DNA from: Hydrogenophaga crocea
GTDB lineage: Bacteria; Pseudomonadota; Gammaproteobacteria; Burkholderiales; Burkholderiaceae_C
Direction of reading: 5' to 3'
Assembly: GCF_011388215.1 (NCBI RefSeq)
Contig: NZ_CP049989.1
Location: 4,072,001-4,136,000 of the forward strand
DNA: 64,000 bases
The notes under the pieces are model-generated. The model had not been told where the DNA came from, ran no database searches, and saw nothing but the letters and a program-made list of their open reading frames with translations. Every line of letters begins with the position of its first letter. Within the stretch, counting starts at the first letter, position 1. Below are positions 9,462-17,784 of this stretch, one piece after another. Made by a program: the position numbers and the translations under genes.

Positions 9462-9881
9462 ATGGCCTTGCAACGCCTGCTCTCGCTCGTGCTGGTCGCT
9501 GCGCTGGCCGGGTGCGCGACCGGCCCCGCGCCGCGCGACGCGGGCGGTGCACCGGCCGTGGCGGTCGACGAGGCCGAGGTGATCGAGCGCGGCATGGCCT
9601 CGTGGTACGGCGACCGCCACCACGGCCGCCGCACCGCGAACGGCGAGGCCTTCGACATGAATGCGCTCACCGCGGCGCACCGCACGCTGCCCTTCGGCAC
9701 GCGCGTGCGCGTGCTCAACCCGGGCAATGGCGCGTCGGTGGTGGTGCGCATCAACGACCGCGGCCCTTATGCGCAGGGCCGCATCATCGACTTGAGCCGC
9801 GCCGCGGCCGAGCGTCTGGGCCTGCTGCGCGAGGGCGTGGGCGCGGTCGTGCTGTTGGCCGTGGACGACGCGCGGCCTTGA
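9462..9881 (+). CDS. RlpA-like lipoprotein (double-psi beta-barrel)
   Basis: This 139-residue protein has a lipoprotein signal with lipobox LAGC (cysteine at about 18) and then a double-psi beta-barrel domain: GMASWYGDRHHGRRTANGEAF, KLAAHRTLPFGT-like AAHRTLPFGTRVRV, and VRINDRGPYAQGRIIDLSRAAA. These are the marks of the RlpA septal-ring transglycosylase family, which cleaves glycan strands lacking stem peptides in some species. The SPOR domain of full-length RlpA is absent, so this is a short form; activity is inferred. It begins four bases after metF and may be read through from that operon. Confidence 0.88.
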   Translation: MALQRLLSLVLVAALAGCATGPAPRDAGGAPAVAVDEAEVIERGMASWYGDRHHGRRTANGEAFDMNALTAAHRTLPFGTRVRVLNPGNGASVVVRINDRGPYAQGRIIDLSRAAAERLGLLREGVGAVVLLAVDDARP

Positions 9882-9891
9882 CCTGCGTCAA
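9878..9891 (+). promoter_or_regulatory. FNR/ANR-type box, upstream copy
   Basis: TTGAC-CTGC-GTCAA is a perfect inverted repeat of the FNR/CRP-family type. It overlaps the stop codon of the RlpA-like gene. Its centre is 91.5 bases upstream of the transcription start predicted for ompW from the TGTAAT hexamer at 9964-9969. Confidence 0.6.
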
Positions 9892-9893
9892 AC

Positions 9894-9914
9894 GCCTGCT
9901 GCGCTGCAGCAGGC
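9894..9914 (+). terminator. Hairpin after the RlpA-like gene
   Basis: GCCTGCTGC and GCAGCAGGC form a perfect 9-bp stem with a GCT loop. There is no T-run, so it may slow or end transcription only in part. It sits between the two FNR-type boxes. Confidence 0.4.
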
Positions 9915-9927
9915 CGCGTCCGCGGCC

Positions 9928-9941
9928 TTGATCTGACGCAA
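9928..9941 (+). promoter_or_regulatory. FNR/ANR-type box, promoter-proximal copy, with -10 element
   Basis: TTGAT-CTGA-CGCAA resembles the FNR consensus TTGAT-N4-ATCAA. Its centre (9934.5) lies 41.5 bases before the start (about 9976) predicted from TGTAAT at 9964-9969, the class II activator position. OmpW is FNR-dependent in E. coli, which supports oxygen control here. Confidence 0.58.
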
Positions 9942-10009
9942 ATCCGCGCCAGCGGGGGACTTCTGTAATGCGTGTGGGGACTGTTCCCCGGCATCGCAAA
10001 CAGACGACC

Positions 10010-10618
10010 ATGAAACTGCATCACATCGCCGCGGCCGTGGCGGTCACGGCTGGCCTCTTCGCCTCCAGCGCCGCCCTGGCGCAGGACTTCAAGGAAGGCA
10101 CCGTGCTCGTGCGCGCACGCGCCGTGCACCTGGACAGCGCCAACAAGGACAGCACCGGCCTGGGCCTGTCGATCGACAACAAGTGGCTGCCCGAGGTGGA
10201 CTTCAGCTACTTCTTCTCGCCCAACATCGCGGCCGAACTGATCCTGACCGTGCCGCAGAAGCAGCACGTGTATTCGAACGGCGCCGAGATCGGCACGCTC
10301 AAGCACCTGCCGCCCACGCTCACGCTGCAGTACCACTTCCACACCGACAGCGGCATCAAGCCCTACGTGGGCGCGGGCCTGAACTACACGCGCTTCAGCT
10401 CGGTGAACCTGCTGGGCGGCGTGGCCGACATCGACCGCAACAGCTGGGGCCCGGCGCTGCAGGTGGGCGTGGACATCCCGCTGGCGAAGAACCTCTACCT
10501 CAACGTCGATGTGAAAAAGGCCTACATCAAGACCGACGTGAGCGCCGGCGGCGCAAAGGTCGGCAGCTTCAAGGTCGACCCGCTGCTCGTGGGCGTGGGC
10601 CTGGGCTGGCGCTTCTGA
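10010..10618 (+). CDS. ompW: OmpW-family outer membrane protein
   Basis: This 202-residue protein begins with a clear signal peptide (cleavage after SSAALAQ, about residue 24) and is followed by an eight-stranded beta-barrel pattern ending in the aromatic LGWRF. Visible OmpW features are EGTVLVRARAVHL, LPEVDFSYFFSPNIAAELIL, PPTLTLQYHF and KPYVGAGLNYT. OmpW proteins form a narrow hydrophobic channel and often respond to oxygen or stress. ATG 10010 is chosen because it starts the signal peptide. Two FNR-type boxes precede it. It is convergent with paaE. Confidence 0.95.
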   Translation: MKLHHIAAAVAVTAGLFASSAALAQDFKEGTVLVRARAVHLDSANKDSTGLGLSIDNKWLPEVDFSYFFSPNIAAELILTVPQKQHVYSNGAEIGTLKHLPPTLTLQYHFHTDSGIKPYVGAGLNYTRFSSVNLLGGVADIDRNSWGPALQVGVDIPLAKNLYLNVDVKKAYIKTDVSAGGAKVGSFKVDPLLVGVGLGWRF

Positions 10619-10627
10619 GGCCCGATG

Positions 10628-10649
10628 CCGCCGGGCCCCGGCCCGGCGG
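10628..10649. terminator. Hairpin between convergent ompW and paaE
   Basis: CCGCCGGGCC and GGCCCGGCGG form a perfect 10-bp stem with a two-base loop, placed between the two converging stop codons. It lacks a T-run on either strand, so it may be a barrier rather than a classical terminator. Confidence 0.5.
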
Positions 10650-10655
10650 TGTGCG

Positions 10656-11762
10656 TTAACGCTCGTCGTAGCTCACCACGAGCGTGTCGCTCGTGGGCCG
10701 GGCCTGGCAGCTCAGCACGAAGCCCTGGTCGGTCTCCCAGGGTTCGAGCGTGAAGTTCTTGTCCATGGCCACGCTGCCCTGCATGACCTTGGCGCGGCAG
10801 GTGCAGCACACGCCGCCGCGGCACGACCAGGGCAGGTCGAGCCCGGCCTCGAGCGCCACGTCGAGCACGTGCTGGTCGCGGCCCATGCGCAGCGCGTGCG
10901 GCTTGCCGTCGAGCACCACGGTGAGGGCCACCTCGCCGGCGCTGGCGTCCACGTGGCCGAGCTGCACCTGGGCGCGCTGCGCGCGCGGCAGGGCGTCGAG
11001 CGCGGGCGAGCTGAAGCGCTCGGTGTGGATGCGCTCGGGCTTCACGCCCGCGCCGAGCAGGGCCTGCTCTGTGGCCTCGATCATGGCCTCGGGGCCGCAG
11101 ATGAAGACCTCGTCCATGCTGGGCACGGGCAGCAGCGCCGCGATCAGCGCGCGTACCTTCTCGCCATCGATGCGGCCCTCGAGCAGCGGCACCTCCTGCG
11201 CCTGGCGCGAGAGGATGTGGACCAGCGTGAGCCGGTCGCGGAAGCGGTCCTTGAGGTCTTGCAGCGCCTCGTTGAACATCACGCTGGCCATGCGGCGGTT
11301 GCCGTAGACCAGGGTGAACTTGGCCGTGGGCGATTCTTCGAGCGTGCTGGTCATGATGGACAGGATGGGCGTGATGCCCGAGCCCGCCGCGAAGCCCACG
11401 CGGTGGATCGCGCGCGGGCGGTGCACGGTGAAGCGGCCATCGGGCGGCATGGCCAGCAGCGTGTCGCCGGCCTTGAGCTGCGTGGCCGCCCAGTTGCTGA
11501 ACACGCCGCCTTCGACCGGGCGGATGCCCAGCGTGAGCTCGCCCTTGTGCGTGTACACGCTGCGCGGGCTGCTGATGGAGTAGCTGCGACGCACGTCCTG
11601 GCCGCCGATGAGGGCGCGCAGCGTGAGGAACTGGCCCGGCTCGAACGCAAAGGCGCTGCGCTGTTCGGGCGGCACGGCCAGCGTGACGGCCACCGAACCC
11701 GCGGCCTCGGGGCTCACGCGCGCGACGGGCAGTTCGACGAATCCGCGGGGGCTGGTGCTCAT
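10656..11762 (-). CDS. paaE: Phenylacetyl-CoA epoxidase reductase PaaE
   Basis: This 368-residue reductase passes electrons from NADPH through FAD and a plant-type 2Fe-2S cluster to the PaaABC epoxidase. The flavin motif RSYS is at residues 59-62, and the nucleotide site GSGITP at 127-132. The C-terminal ferredoxin domain has SCRGGVCCTCRAK plus a later cysteine in LSCQAR. It is the last gene of paaABCDE and starts two bases after the paaD stop. Confidence 0.95.
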   Translation of the reverse strand: MSTSPRGFVELPVARVSPEAAGSVAVTLAVPPEQRSAFAFEPGQFLTLRALIGGQDVRRSYSISSPRSVYTHKGELTLGIRPVEGGVFSNWAATQLKAGDTLLAMPPDGRFTVHRPRAIHRVGFAAGSGITPILSIMTSTLEESPTAKFTLVYGNRRMASVMFNEALQDLKDRFRDRLTLVHILSRQAQEVPLLEGRIDGEKVRALIAALLPVPSMDEVFICGPEAMIEATEQALLGAGVKPERIHTERFSSPALDALPRAQRAQVQLGHVDASAGEVALTVVLDGKPHALRMGRDQHVLDVALEAGLDLPWSCRGGVCCTCRAKVMQGSVAMDKNFTLEPWETDQGFVLSCQARPTSDTLVVSYDER

Positions 11763-11764
11763 GG

Positions 11765-12286
11765 TCAGTAGGGCTTGAAGAGGTCGAAGGGTTCGAGGCA
11801 GTCGAGGCAGCGGTAGAGCGCCTTGCATGCGGTCGAGCCGAAGGGCGAGGTTTCGGTGGTGTGGGTGGAGCCGCAGCGCGGGCAGGGCACGGGCTGCGTC
11901 GCGGCGCGGCGCGCGAAGGTGACCACCTTGTCGCTGCCGTGCGCGGCGCGGCCGTTGGGCGGCGCGATGCCATAGGCGCGCAGCTTCTCGCGCGCTTCGG
12001 GCGTCATCCAGTCGGTGGTCCAGGCCGGCGCGAGCTGCGTGACCACGCGCGCTTCGAGGCCGGCCGCGGTGAGCGCGGCGCGGATGTCGTCCTCGATCTG
12101 CCCCATGGCCGGGCAGCCGCTGTAGGTGGGCGTGATCACCACCTCGGTGACGCCGTCGGCACCGCTGCGCACCTCGCGCAGGATGCCGAGTTCGCTCAGG
12201 CTCACCACCGGGATCTCGGGATCGCTCAGGGGCGCGATGGCCGCGCGAACGGCGTCCAGCGGGTCGGTGCGCAGCGCCGGGTTCAT
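11765..12286 (-). CDS. paaD: Phenylacetyl-CoA epoxidase maturation protein PaaD
   Basis: This 173-residue protein has an N-terminal MIP18/DUF59 domain (PEIPVVSLSELGILREV, PTYSGCPAMGQIE) and a C-terminal zinc-ribbon-like segment with two CxxC pairs (PCPRCGS and YRCLDCLE). PaaD is thought to help assemble iron centres of the Paa epoxidase system. It lies 4 bases downstream of paaC and 2 bases upstream of paaE. Confidence 0.95.
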   Translation of the reverse strand: MNPALRTDPLDAVRAAIAPLSDPEIPVVSLSELGILREVRSGADGVTEVVITPTYSGCPAMGQIEDDIRAALTAAGLEARVVTQLAPAWTTDWMTPEAREKLRAYGIAPPNGRAAHGSDKVVTFARRAATQPVPCPRCGSTHTTETSPFGSTACKALYRCLDCLEPFDLFKPY

Positions 12287-12290
12287 GGCC

Positions 12291-13130
12291 TCACCACACG
12301 GCCGCGGGGTGCTCGCGCGCCAGGCCCTGCATCTCGGCGAGCACGAAGCCCATGTGCTCGGAGTGCACGCCGTGTCGGCCCTGCGTCACGTAGCCGCCGT
12401 CGGCGGGCCGCTTGAGCGTGGCCTCGGCCACGGCCTCGTCGACCAGGGCGTCCCAGGCCGGCTTGAGCGCCGCGAGCGCCACGCCGGTGCCGTTGGCCAC
12501 GGCCGCGGCTTCGGCGGCGTCGCCGATCCAGAATTCCTGCGTGTAGGGCAGCAGGTGGTTGAGCGCGGCCTGCGCGCGCGCGCGGCTGTCGTCGGTGCCG
12601 TCGCCCAGGCGCACCAGCCAGTCGCCCGCGTGGCGCAGGTGGTAGCGCACCTCCTTGAGCGATTTGGCCGCGATGCCCGCGAGCTGCGCGTCGGCGCTGT
12701 GCTGCAGGCGTTCCCACCACAGCGCCATGAGCGCGGCGTAGAGGAAATTGCGCACCGTGGTGGTGGCGAAGTCGCGGTCTTGCCGCGCGGGGCCCGCGAG
12801 CGGGCCGTGGTGCGGCAGTTCGAGCAGCGTGAAGTTGCGGAACTCGTGCGCACCGCGGAAGTACGCAAGCGTGTCTTCGCTGACGCCACCGTCCACGCGT
12901 GCGCCCTGCAGGTGTGCGAAGCGCTGCGCCTGCTGCGGGTCGGCGTTGATCTGCGCGGCCGCGTGCTGGTAGAGCAGCCGCGCCTGGCCCAGGTGGTCGA
13001 GCGCGTGGTTGGCGAGCGCGAGGTCCTCTTCGAGGATGGGGCCGTGGCCCGCCCACTCGGCGTTGCGCTGGCCGAGCAGCAGCGCGTTGTCGGCCAGGTG
13101 CAGCAGGTGATCGACCGGCGCGGCGCTCAC
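12291..13130 (-). CDS. paaC: Phenylacetyl-CoA epoxidase structural subunit PaaC
   Basis: This is a 279-residue ferritin-like protein that pairs with PaaA in the epoxidase core but lacks a complete di-iron site. Visible are LADNALLLGQRNAEWAGHGP, DLALANHALDHLGQAR and the conserved EVRYHLRHAGDWLVRLGDG. The GTG at 13130 is chosen because it overlaps the paaB stop (GTGA) and starts just before the conserved LLHLADN segment; a longer frame runs into paaB. Confidence 0.94.
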   Translation of the reverse strand: MSAAPVDHLLHLADNALLLGQRNAEWAGHGPILEEDLALANHALDHLGQARLLYQHAAAQINADPQQAQRFAHLQGARVDGGVSEDTLAYFRGAHEFRNFTLLELPHHGPLAGPARQDRDFATTTVRNFLYAALMALWWERLQHSADAQLAGIAAKSLKEVRYHLRHAGDWLVRLGDGTDDSRARAQAALNHLLPYTQEFWIGDAAEAAAVANGTGVALAALKPAWDALVDEAVAEATLKRPADGGYVTQGRHGVHSEHMGFVLAEMQGLAREHPAAVW

Positions 13131-13423
13131 ATGTGCCCCACTTTCTCGGGGATCTCGTAGAAGGTGGGGTGGCGGTAGATCTTGTCGGCCGCGGGGTCGA
13201 AGAACGCGTCTTTCGAATCGGGCTCGCTCGCGGTGATGCTCGCCGAGGGCACGACCCAGATGCTCACGCCTTCCTGGCGGCGCGTGTACACATCGCGCGC
13301 CATCTGCAGCGCGTGTTGCGCGTCGCTCGCGTGCAGGCTGCCGCAGTGCTTGTGCTCCAGGCCCTGCTTGCTGCGCACGAACACCTCCCACAGCGGCCAT
13401 TCCTTCAAAGCGGGGGTGCTCAT
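13127..13423 (-). CDS. paaB: Phenylacetyl-CoA epoxidase subunit PaaB
   Basis: This is a 98-residue small subunit, at the usual length for PaaB. It shows [24 protein letters not shown] and the C-terminal [18 protein letters not shown] typical of the family. PaaB bridges the catalytic heterodimers of the epoxidase. Its ATG overlaps the paaA stop and its stop overlaps the paaC start, so the genes are translationally coupled. Confidence 0.95.
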   Translation of the reverse strand: MSTPALKEWPLWEVFVRSKQGLEHKHCGSLHASDAQHALQMARDVYTRRQEGVSIWVVPSASITASEPDSKDAFFDPAADKIYRHPTFYEIPEKVGHM

Positions 13424-14436
13424 GCGGCCTCCTTCAATTGGCGTTGCTGTTGCTTGCGCGCGTGGGCCAGCGCGGCTTCGCGCACCCAGGCGCCGTCTTC
13501 CCAGGCCTTCACGCGCGTGGCCAGGCGCTCCTTGTTGCAGGGGCCGTTGCCGTTGACGACCTGCCAGAACTCGTCCCAGTCGATGGCGCCGAAGTCGTAA
13601 TGGCCGCGTTCGGCGTTCCACTTGAGCTCGGGGTCGGGCAGGGTCACGCCGAGCACCTCGGCCTGCGGCACGGTGGCGTCGACGAACTTCTGGCGCAGCG
13701 CGTCGTTGCTGATGCGCTTGATGCCCCAGCGCATGCCCTGCACGCTGTTGGGGCTGTTGTCGTCGGGCGGGCCGAACATGGCCAGGCACTTCCACCACCA
13801 GCGGTTCACCGCGTCCTGCACCATGGCCTTCTGCTCGGCCGTGCCCTGCATCATGGTGAGCAGCGATTCGTAGCCCTGGCGCTGGTGGAAGCTCTCTTCC
13901 TTGCAGACGCGGATCATGGCGCGCGCATAGGGCCCGTAGCTGCAGCGGCACAGGGGGATCTGGTTCATGATTGCCGCGCCGTCGACCAGCCAGCCGATCA
14001 CGCCCACGTCGGCCCAGTTCAAGGTGGGGTAGTTGAAGATGGAGCTGTACTTGGCTCGGCCGCTGTGCAGCGCGTCGAACATCTGGTCGCGGCTGGTGCC
14101 CAGGGTCTCGGCCGCGCTGTAGAGGTACAGGCCATGGCCGCCTTCGTCCTGCACCTTGGCCAGCAGGATGCTCTTGCGCTTGAGGCTGGGGGCGCGGCTG
14201 ATCCAGTTGCCCTCGGGCAGCATGCCCACGATCTCGCTGTGCGCGTGCTGGCTGATCTGGCGCACCAGCGTCTTGCGGTAGGCCTCGGGCATCCAGTCGC
14301 GCGGTTCGATCTTGCCGTCGGCGTCGATCACGGCGTCGAAATGGGCCTGCAGCGCGGCGTCCGCCTCGGTGGCCACGGGCTGCAGGGTCGCGGCGGGCGG
14401 GCCGCCGTCGGGCACGTTGAAGGATTGGGTGTACAT
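13420..14436 (-). CDS. paaA: Phenylacetyl-CoA epoxidase catalytic subunit PaaA
   Basis: This 338-residue ferritin-like di-iron oxygenase subunit inserts oxygen into the ring of phenylacetyl-CoA. The di-iron ligands lie in helices containing [14 protein letters not shown] and [34 protein letters not shown] is also characteristic. It starts with ATG 14436 behind a GAGGAGA ribosome site and is the first gene of paaABCDE. The other genes of the pathway (paaK, paaG, paaZ, paaJ) are not in the window. A TetR-type operator lies 45-68 bases upstream. Confidence 0.96.
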   Translation of the reverse strand: MYTQSFNVPDGGPPAATLQPVATEADAALQAHFDAVIDADGKIEPRDWMPEAYRKTLVRQISQHAHSEIVGMLPEGNWISRAPSLKRKSILLAKVQDEGGHGLYLYSAAETLGTSRDQMFDALHSGRAKYSSIFNYPTLNWADVGVIGWLVDGAAIMNQIPLCRCSYGPYARAMIRVCKEESFHQRQGYESLLTMMQGTAEQKAMVQDAVNRWWWKCLAMFGPPDDNSPNSVQGMRWGIKRISNDALRQKFVDATVPQAEVLGVTLPDPELKWNAERGHYDFGAIDWDEFWQVVNGNGPCNKERLATRVKAWEDGAWVREAALAHARKQQQRQLKEAA

Positions 14437-14480
14437 GCGCGTCTCCTCGCCAACGGGGGCGTGGCGCGCAGTCTAACAAA

Positions 14481-14504
14481 TTAACCGACCGATCGGTTGG
14501 TTAA
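14481..14504. promoter_or_regulatory. TetR-type operator before paaABCDE (PaaR-like)
   Basis: A 24-base near-perfect palindrome with arms TTAACC-R-ACCGA and TCGGT-Y-GGTTAA, imperfect only at one symmetric pair. It lies 45 bases before the paaA start, where it would overlap the promoter. Paa genes in betaproteobacteria are often repressed by TetR-type PaaR, released by phenylacetyl-CoA. No paaR gene adjoins the operon in this window. Confidence 0.65.
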
Positions 14505-14540
14505 TTGAGTGGCACCGTCGGGCGGCGCGTGGGGCCGGGC

Positions 14541-15455
14541 TCAGCCCTCGCCCGATTCCAGGGTGTGGCCCTGGCCGCGGCCGCGGCCCAGCACCTTCAC
14601 CAGCAGCGGCAAGGTCTCGGCCAGCGCGGCCGAGAGCGTGTGCGGCGGGTTGATCACGAACATGCCGCTGGCCGTGAGGCCGGGGCGTTCGTCGGGCGCG
14701 AGCGGGGGGTGGCCCGCGGCCAGGGTGGCGTGCAGCCAGGGGCGGCCCGCGCGCTGGGCGTGGCCGCGCAGCTTGCGCGGCAGGTCGTGCGCCTCGGTGC
14801 GCGGGATCACCGGGTACCAGACCACGTAGGTGCCGGTGGCGAAACGCTTGAGCGCGTCCTGTATGCAGGCGCTCACTTTGGCGTAATCGCTCTTGAGTTC
14901 GTAGCTCGGGTCGATCAACACCAGGGCGCGGCGCGAGCCCTTGGCGTCGGCGGGCGGCGGCAGCAGGGGCTTGAGGCCCTCGAAGCCGTCTTCGCGCTTG
15001 ACGACCACCGCGCGGCCGGCGTCGAGCTGGGCAATGTTGGCCGACAGGGTTTTGCCGTCGGTCGGGTGCAGCTCGAACAGCTTGAGCCGGTCGCGCGATT
15101 CGTGGCGCATCAGCTGCTGGATCACGAAGGGCGAGCCGGGGTAGACGCGCAGCGAGCCGCTGGGGTTGAAGCCGGCCACGAGGTCGAGGTAGTCGTCGAG
15201 CAGCGGCGTGCTCGCGGGGGCGGGGCCGCTTGCGGGGCGCTGTGCGGCAAACAGGCGCACCACGCCGTGTTCCGCCTCGCCGCCCTTGTCGGCGAAATCG
15301 CCGTCGAGCCGGTACAGGCCAGCGCCTGCGTGCGTGTCCACCAGCGTGATCGCGGGCGGCTTGAGCATGAGGTGGCGCAGCGTGGCGATCAGCACCAGGT
15401 GTTTGAGCACGTCGGCGTGGTTGCCGGCGTGAAAGGCGTGGCGGTAGGAGAACAT
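14541..15455 (-). CDS. rlmJ: 23S rRNA adenine-2030 N6-methyltransferase
   Basis: This 304-residue methyltransferase matches RlmJ, which methylates A2030 of 23S rRNA. It starts with the family signature MFSYRHAFHAGNHADVLKH, then TLVDTHAGAGLY, YPGSPFVIQQL and the catalytic VLIDPSYE, ending with GMFVINPPHTL. ATG 15455 is chosen because the signature begins there. Its promoter region is shared with the divergent rplM-rpsI operon. Confidence 0.96.
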   Translation of the reverse strand: MFSYRHAFHAGNHADVLKHLVLIATLRHLMLKPPAITLVDTHAGAGLYRLDGDFADKGGEAEHGVVRLFAAQRPASGPAPASTPLLDDYLDLVAGFNPSGSLRVYPGSPFVIQQLMRHESRDRLKLFELHPTDGKTLSANIAQLDAGRAVVVKREDGFEGLKPLLPPPADAKGSRRALVLIDPSYELKSDYAKVSACIQDALKRFATGTYVVWYPVIPRTEAHDLPRKLRGHAQRAGRPWLHATLAAGHPPLAPDERPGLTASGMFVINPPHTLSAALAETLPLLVKVLGRGRGQGHTLESGEG

Positions 15456-15479
15456 GGGCCGCGCATGGTAGCGCCGGAA

Positions 15480-15508
15480 TTGCCCCGGGCGCCCGGATTT
15501 CGTACAAT
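15480..15508 (+). promoter_or_regulatory. Sigma-70-type promoter of rplM-rpsI
   Basis: TTGCCC (15480-15485), a 17-base spacer and TACAAT (15503-15508) form a good housekeeping promoter about 125 bases before rplM. Confidence 0.65.
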
Positions 15509-15564
15509 CGCGGGCTTCGCAGCGTTTTTGCTGGCCCCGCGGCGAAGCTTCCAACACCACCTAA

Positions 15565-15615
15565 GAGGGTTCCGAAAGAGAACCGCCGACCGTGGAAAAG
15601 GGCCGCCAAACCCTC
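15565..15615 (+). promoter_or_regulatory. Structured rplM leader with alternative hairpins
   Basis: The 5' leader holds GAGGGTT (15565-15571), which can pair with AACCCTC (15609-15615). Its 3' part GGTTC (15568-15572) can instead pair with GAACC (15580-15584). The two pairings exclude each other, as in autoregulatory ribosomal-protein leaders. No published leader class is recognised; the pairing is seen, the function is inferred. Confidence 0.35.
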
Positions 15616-15631
15616 GTAACAGAGAAAACTC

Positions 15632-16063
15632 ATGACCAAAACGTTCAGCGCCAAACCCGCTGACGTGAAGCACGAGTGGTTTGTGATTGACGCGACCGAC
15701 AAGGTCCTCGGACGAGTTGCCAGTGAAGTGGCTCTCCGACTGCGCGGCAAGCACAAGGCCATCTACACGCCTCACGTCGATACCGGTGACTTCATCGTCG
15801 TCGTCAACGCCGCCAAGCTGCGCGTGACGGGCACCAAGTCCACCGACAAGATCTACTACCGCCACTCGGGCTTCCCGGGCGGCATCTACGCCACCAACTT
15901 CCGCGACATGCAGGCCAAGCACCCCGGCCGCGCGCTGGAGAAGGCCGTCAAGGGCATGCTGCCCAAGGGCCCGCTGGGCTACGCCATGATCAAGAAGCTC
16001 AAGGTCTACGGCGGCGCCGAGCATCCTCACACCGCCCAGCAGCCGCAGGCGCTGGACATCTAA
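15632..16063 (+). CDS. rplM: 50S ribosomal protein L13
   Basis: This is a 143-residue protein with the L13 features [45 protein letters not shown] and [11 protein letters not shown]13 binds 23S rRNA early in assembly of the large subunit. Length and start are standard. It is followed 10 bases later by rpsI, the usual pair. Confidence 0.99.
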   Translation: MTKTFSAKPADVKHEWFVIDATDKVLGRVASEVALRLRGKHKAIYTPHVDTGDFIVVVNAAKLRVTGTKSTDKIYYRHSGFPGGIYATNFRDMQAKHPGRALEKAVKGMLPKGPLGYAMIKKLKVYGGAEHPHTAQQPQALDI

Positions 16064-16073
16064 GGAGCCCTGA

Positions 16074-16466
16074 ATGATTGGTGAATGGAACAACGGCACC
16101 GGCCGTCGCAAATCCAGCGTCGCCCGCGTGTTCCTCAAGAAGGGCAGCGGCAAGATCACGGTCAACGGCAAGGACATCGCGGTGTTCTTCGGCCGCGAGA
16201 CCTCGATCATGATCGCCAAGCAGCCGCTGATGCTGACCAACCACGCCGAGACCTTCGACATCCAGGTCAACGTGCACGGTGGCGGTGAATCGGGTCAGGC
16301 CGGCGCGGTGCGCCACGGCATCACCCGCGCGCTGATCGACTACGACGCGAGTCTCAAGCCCGCGCTGTCGCAAGCCGGCTTCGTGACCCGCGACGCCCGC
16401 GAAGTGGAACGGAAAAAGGTCGGTCTGCGCTCTGCACGCCGCCGCAAGCAGTTCAGCAAGCGCTGA
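16074..16466 (+). CDS. rpsI: 30S ribosomal protein S9
   Basis: This 130-residue S9 has the typical start ([20 protein letters not shown]), [17 protein letters not shown], and the C-terminal basic tail RRRKQFSKR that reaches the P-site tRNA. It is cotranscribed with rplM and followed by an intrinsic terminator. Confidence 0.99.
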   Translation: MIGEWNNGTGRRKSSVARVFLKKGSGKITVNGKDIAVFFGRETSIMIAKQPLMLTNHAETFDIQVNVHGGGESGQAGAVRHGITRALIDYDASLKPALSQAGFVTRDAREVERKKVGLRSARRRKQFSKR

Positions 16467-16485
16467 TCCTCCGGCCACGGCCCAC

Positions 16486-16529
16486 AGAAACCGCCTGCAA
16501 GTTCCGCTTGGGGCGGTTTCTGCTTTCTG
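16486..16529 (+). terminator. Rho-independent terminator of rplM-rpsI
   Basis: AGAAACCGCC (16486-16495) pairs with GGCGGTTTCT (16512-16521) and is followed by a T-rich stretch. Confidence 0.7.
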
Positions 16530-16570
16530 GGCCTTGCTTTCTTTTGCTTGCACTTGAATGAAAGGCTTGC

Positions 16571-17278
16571 ATGCGTTGGCGCTTGGGGCGTAGGCGGTGG
16601 TCGGCAGGGGCGCCGCGCATGTCGGTGCGCGGGGCGCTGCCCTGGCCCCTGCGCTGGCTGCTGCTGGCGCTCATGCTGGGCTTTTCGGGCGCACTGGCCC
16701 TCTGGGCCTTCGAGTTCGGCCGCGACCTGGCCGGCCTCGACCGCAATGCGCGCCAGGAACTTCAGCAGCTGCGCCGCGAGGTGGTGAGCCTGCGCACCGA
16801 GCTCGCCGAGTCGCAGGCGCAAGGCAACGTCGCGCAGAGCCAGCGCACCATCGAGCAGGCCTTGCTCGAACAGCTGCGGGTGCAGATCCGCCAGCTCGAG
16901 GCCGACAACCAGTCGCTGCGTGCCGACCTGGGCTTCTTCGAGCGCCTGCTGCCCGCAGGCAGCGGCGACGAGCTCGCCATCCGCGGCCTGCAGGCCGAGC
17001 GCCTGTCGCCCACCCAGTGGCGCTGGCAGGTGCTCATGATCCAGCCGGGCCGCCGTGCGCCAGAATTCCGCGGATCGCTGGAAATCAGCTTTGCCGGCAC
17101 GCTCGCGGGCAAGCCCTGGACCGCCAAGCAGGCGCCGGCGCCACAGGCGGTGCTGGTCAAGGGCTACCTGCGCCAGGAAGGCGTTGTCGAGCTGCCTGCC
17201 CAGGCCGAGATCAAGTCCGTGACCGCCAAGGTCCTTCAGGGCAACGCGGTCCGGTCGGTCCAGACGTCCGGCCTGTGA
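16571..17278 (+). CDS. Membrane-anchored coiled-coil protein (DUF6776-like)
   Basis: This 235-residue protein has one transmembrane helix (about residues 26-47, PLRWLLLALMLGFSGALALW) after a basic N-terminus. A long coiled coil follows (about 50-120), then a C-terminal globular domain. The layout fits an inner-membrane protein with a periplasmic coiled coil, similar to families found next to bactofilin genes in Comamonadaceae. The DUF6776 assignment is from memory of gene order, not a search. The bactofilin gene follows after 28 bases, so a joint role in cell shape or envelope positioning is likely but unproven. Confidence 0.75.
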   Translation: MRWRLGRRRWSAGAPRMSVRGALPWPLRWLLLALMLGFSGALALWAFEFGRDLAGLDRNARQELQQLRREVVSLRTELAESQAQGNVAQSQRTIEQALLEQLRVQIRQLEADNQSLRADLGFFERLLPAGSGDELAIRGLQAERLSPTQWRWQVLMIQPGRRAPEFRGSLEISFAGTLAGKPWTAKQAPAPQAVLVKGYLRQEGVVELPAQAEIKSVTAKVLQGNAVRSVQTSGL

Positions 17279-17306
17279 CACCCACCGACGTTCAGAGGAG
17301 CCCACC

Positions 17307-17708
17307 ATGTTCGGCAAGACCAAGCAGCCCCCGATCAAGAGCCTGATCGCACAGGGCACCCGCATCCAGGGCGACCTGCAGTTCGCCGATGGCCTGCGCA
17401 TCGACGGCGAGGTCGGCGGCAACATCCGTGCGGTCGACGGCCAGTCCAGCCTGCTGATCGTGAGCGAGGTGGCCTCGGTCACCGGCTCGGTCGAGGCCGA
17501 CCACGTGATCATCAACGGCCACGTGAAGGGCCCGGTGCTCGCGCGCGAACTGCTCGAACTGCAACCCAAGGCCCACATCGAGGGCGACGTGACCTACCGC
17601 TCGATCGAGATGCACCAGGGCGCGCGCATCTCGGGCCAGCTGCGGCCGGTGGCCGCCGACGGCAGCGCGGAAATGCCCACACTGAAATTGGCGGCAAACA
17701 ACCGATAG
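17307..17708 (+). CDS. Bactofilin
   Basis: This 133-residue polymer-forming cytoskeletal protein consists mostly of short hydrophobic beta-helix turns: [73 protein letters not shown]. Bactofilins assemble into filaments without nucleotide and position envelope enzymes. It follows a coiled-coil membrane protein gene and is near an M23 peptidase gene, a frequent bactofilin partner. Confidence 0.93.
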   Translation: MFGKTKQPPIKSLIAQGTRIQGDLQFADGLRIDGEVGGNIRAVDGQSSLLIVSEVASVTGSVEADHVIINGHVKGPVLARELLELQPKAHIEGDVTYRSIEMHQGARISGQLRPVAADGSAEMPTLKLAANNR

Positions 17709-17784
17709 CCGCAATCCCGAGCGCCCTGCCGTACCATTCAGGGTATTCGCGGGGCAGCCCGCCCCCACGAGAAGAGGAATTCCC

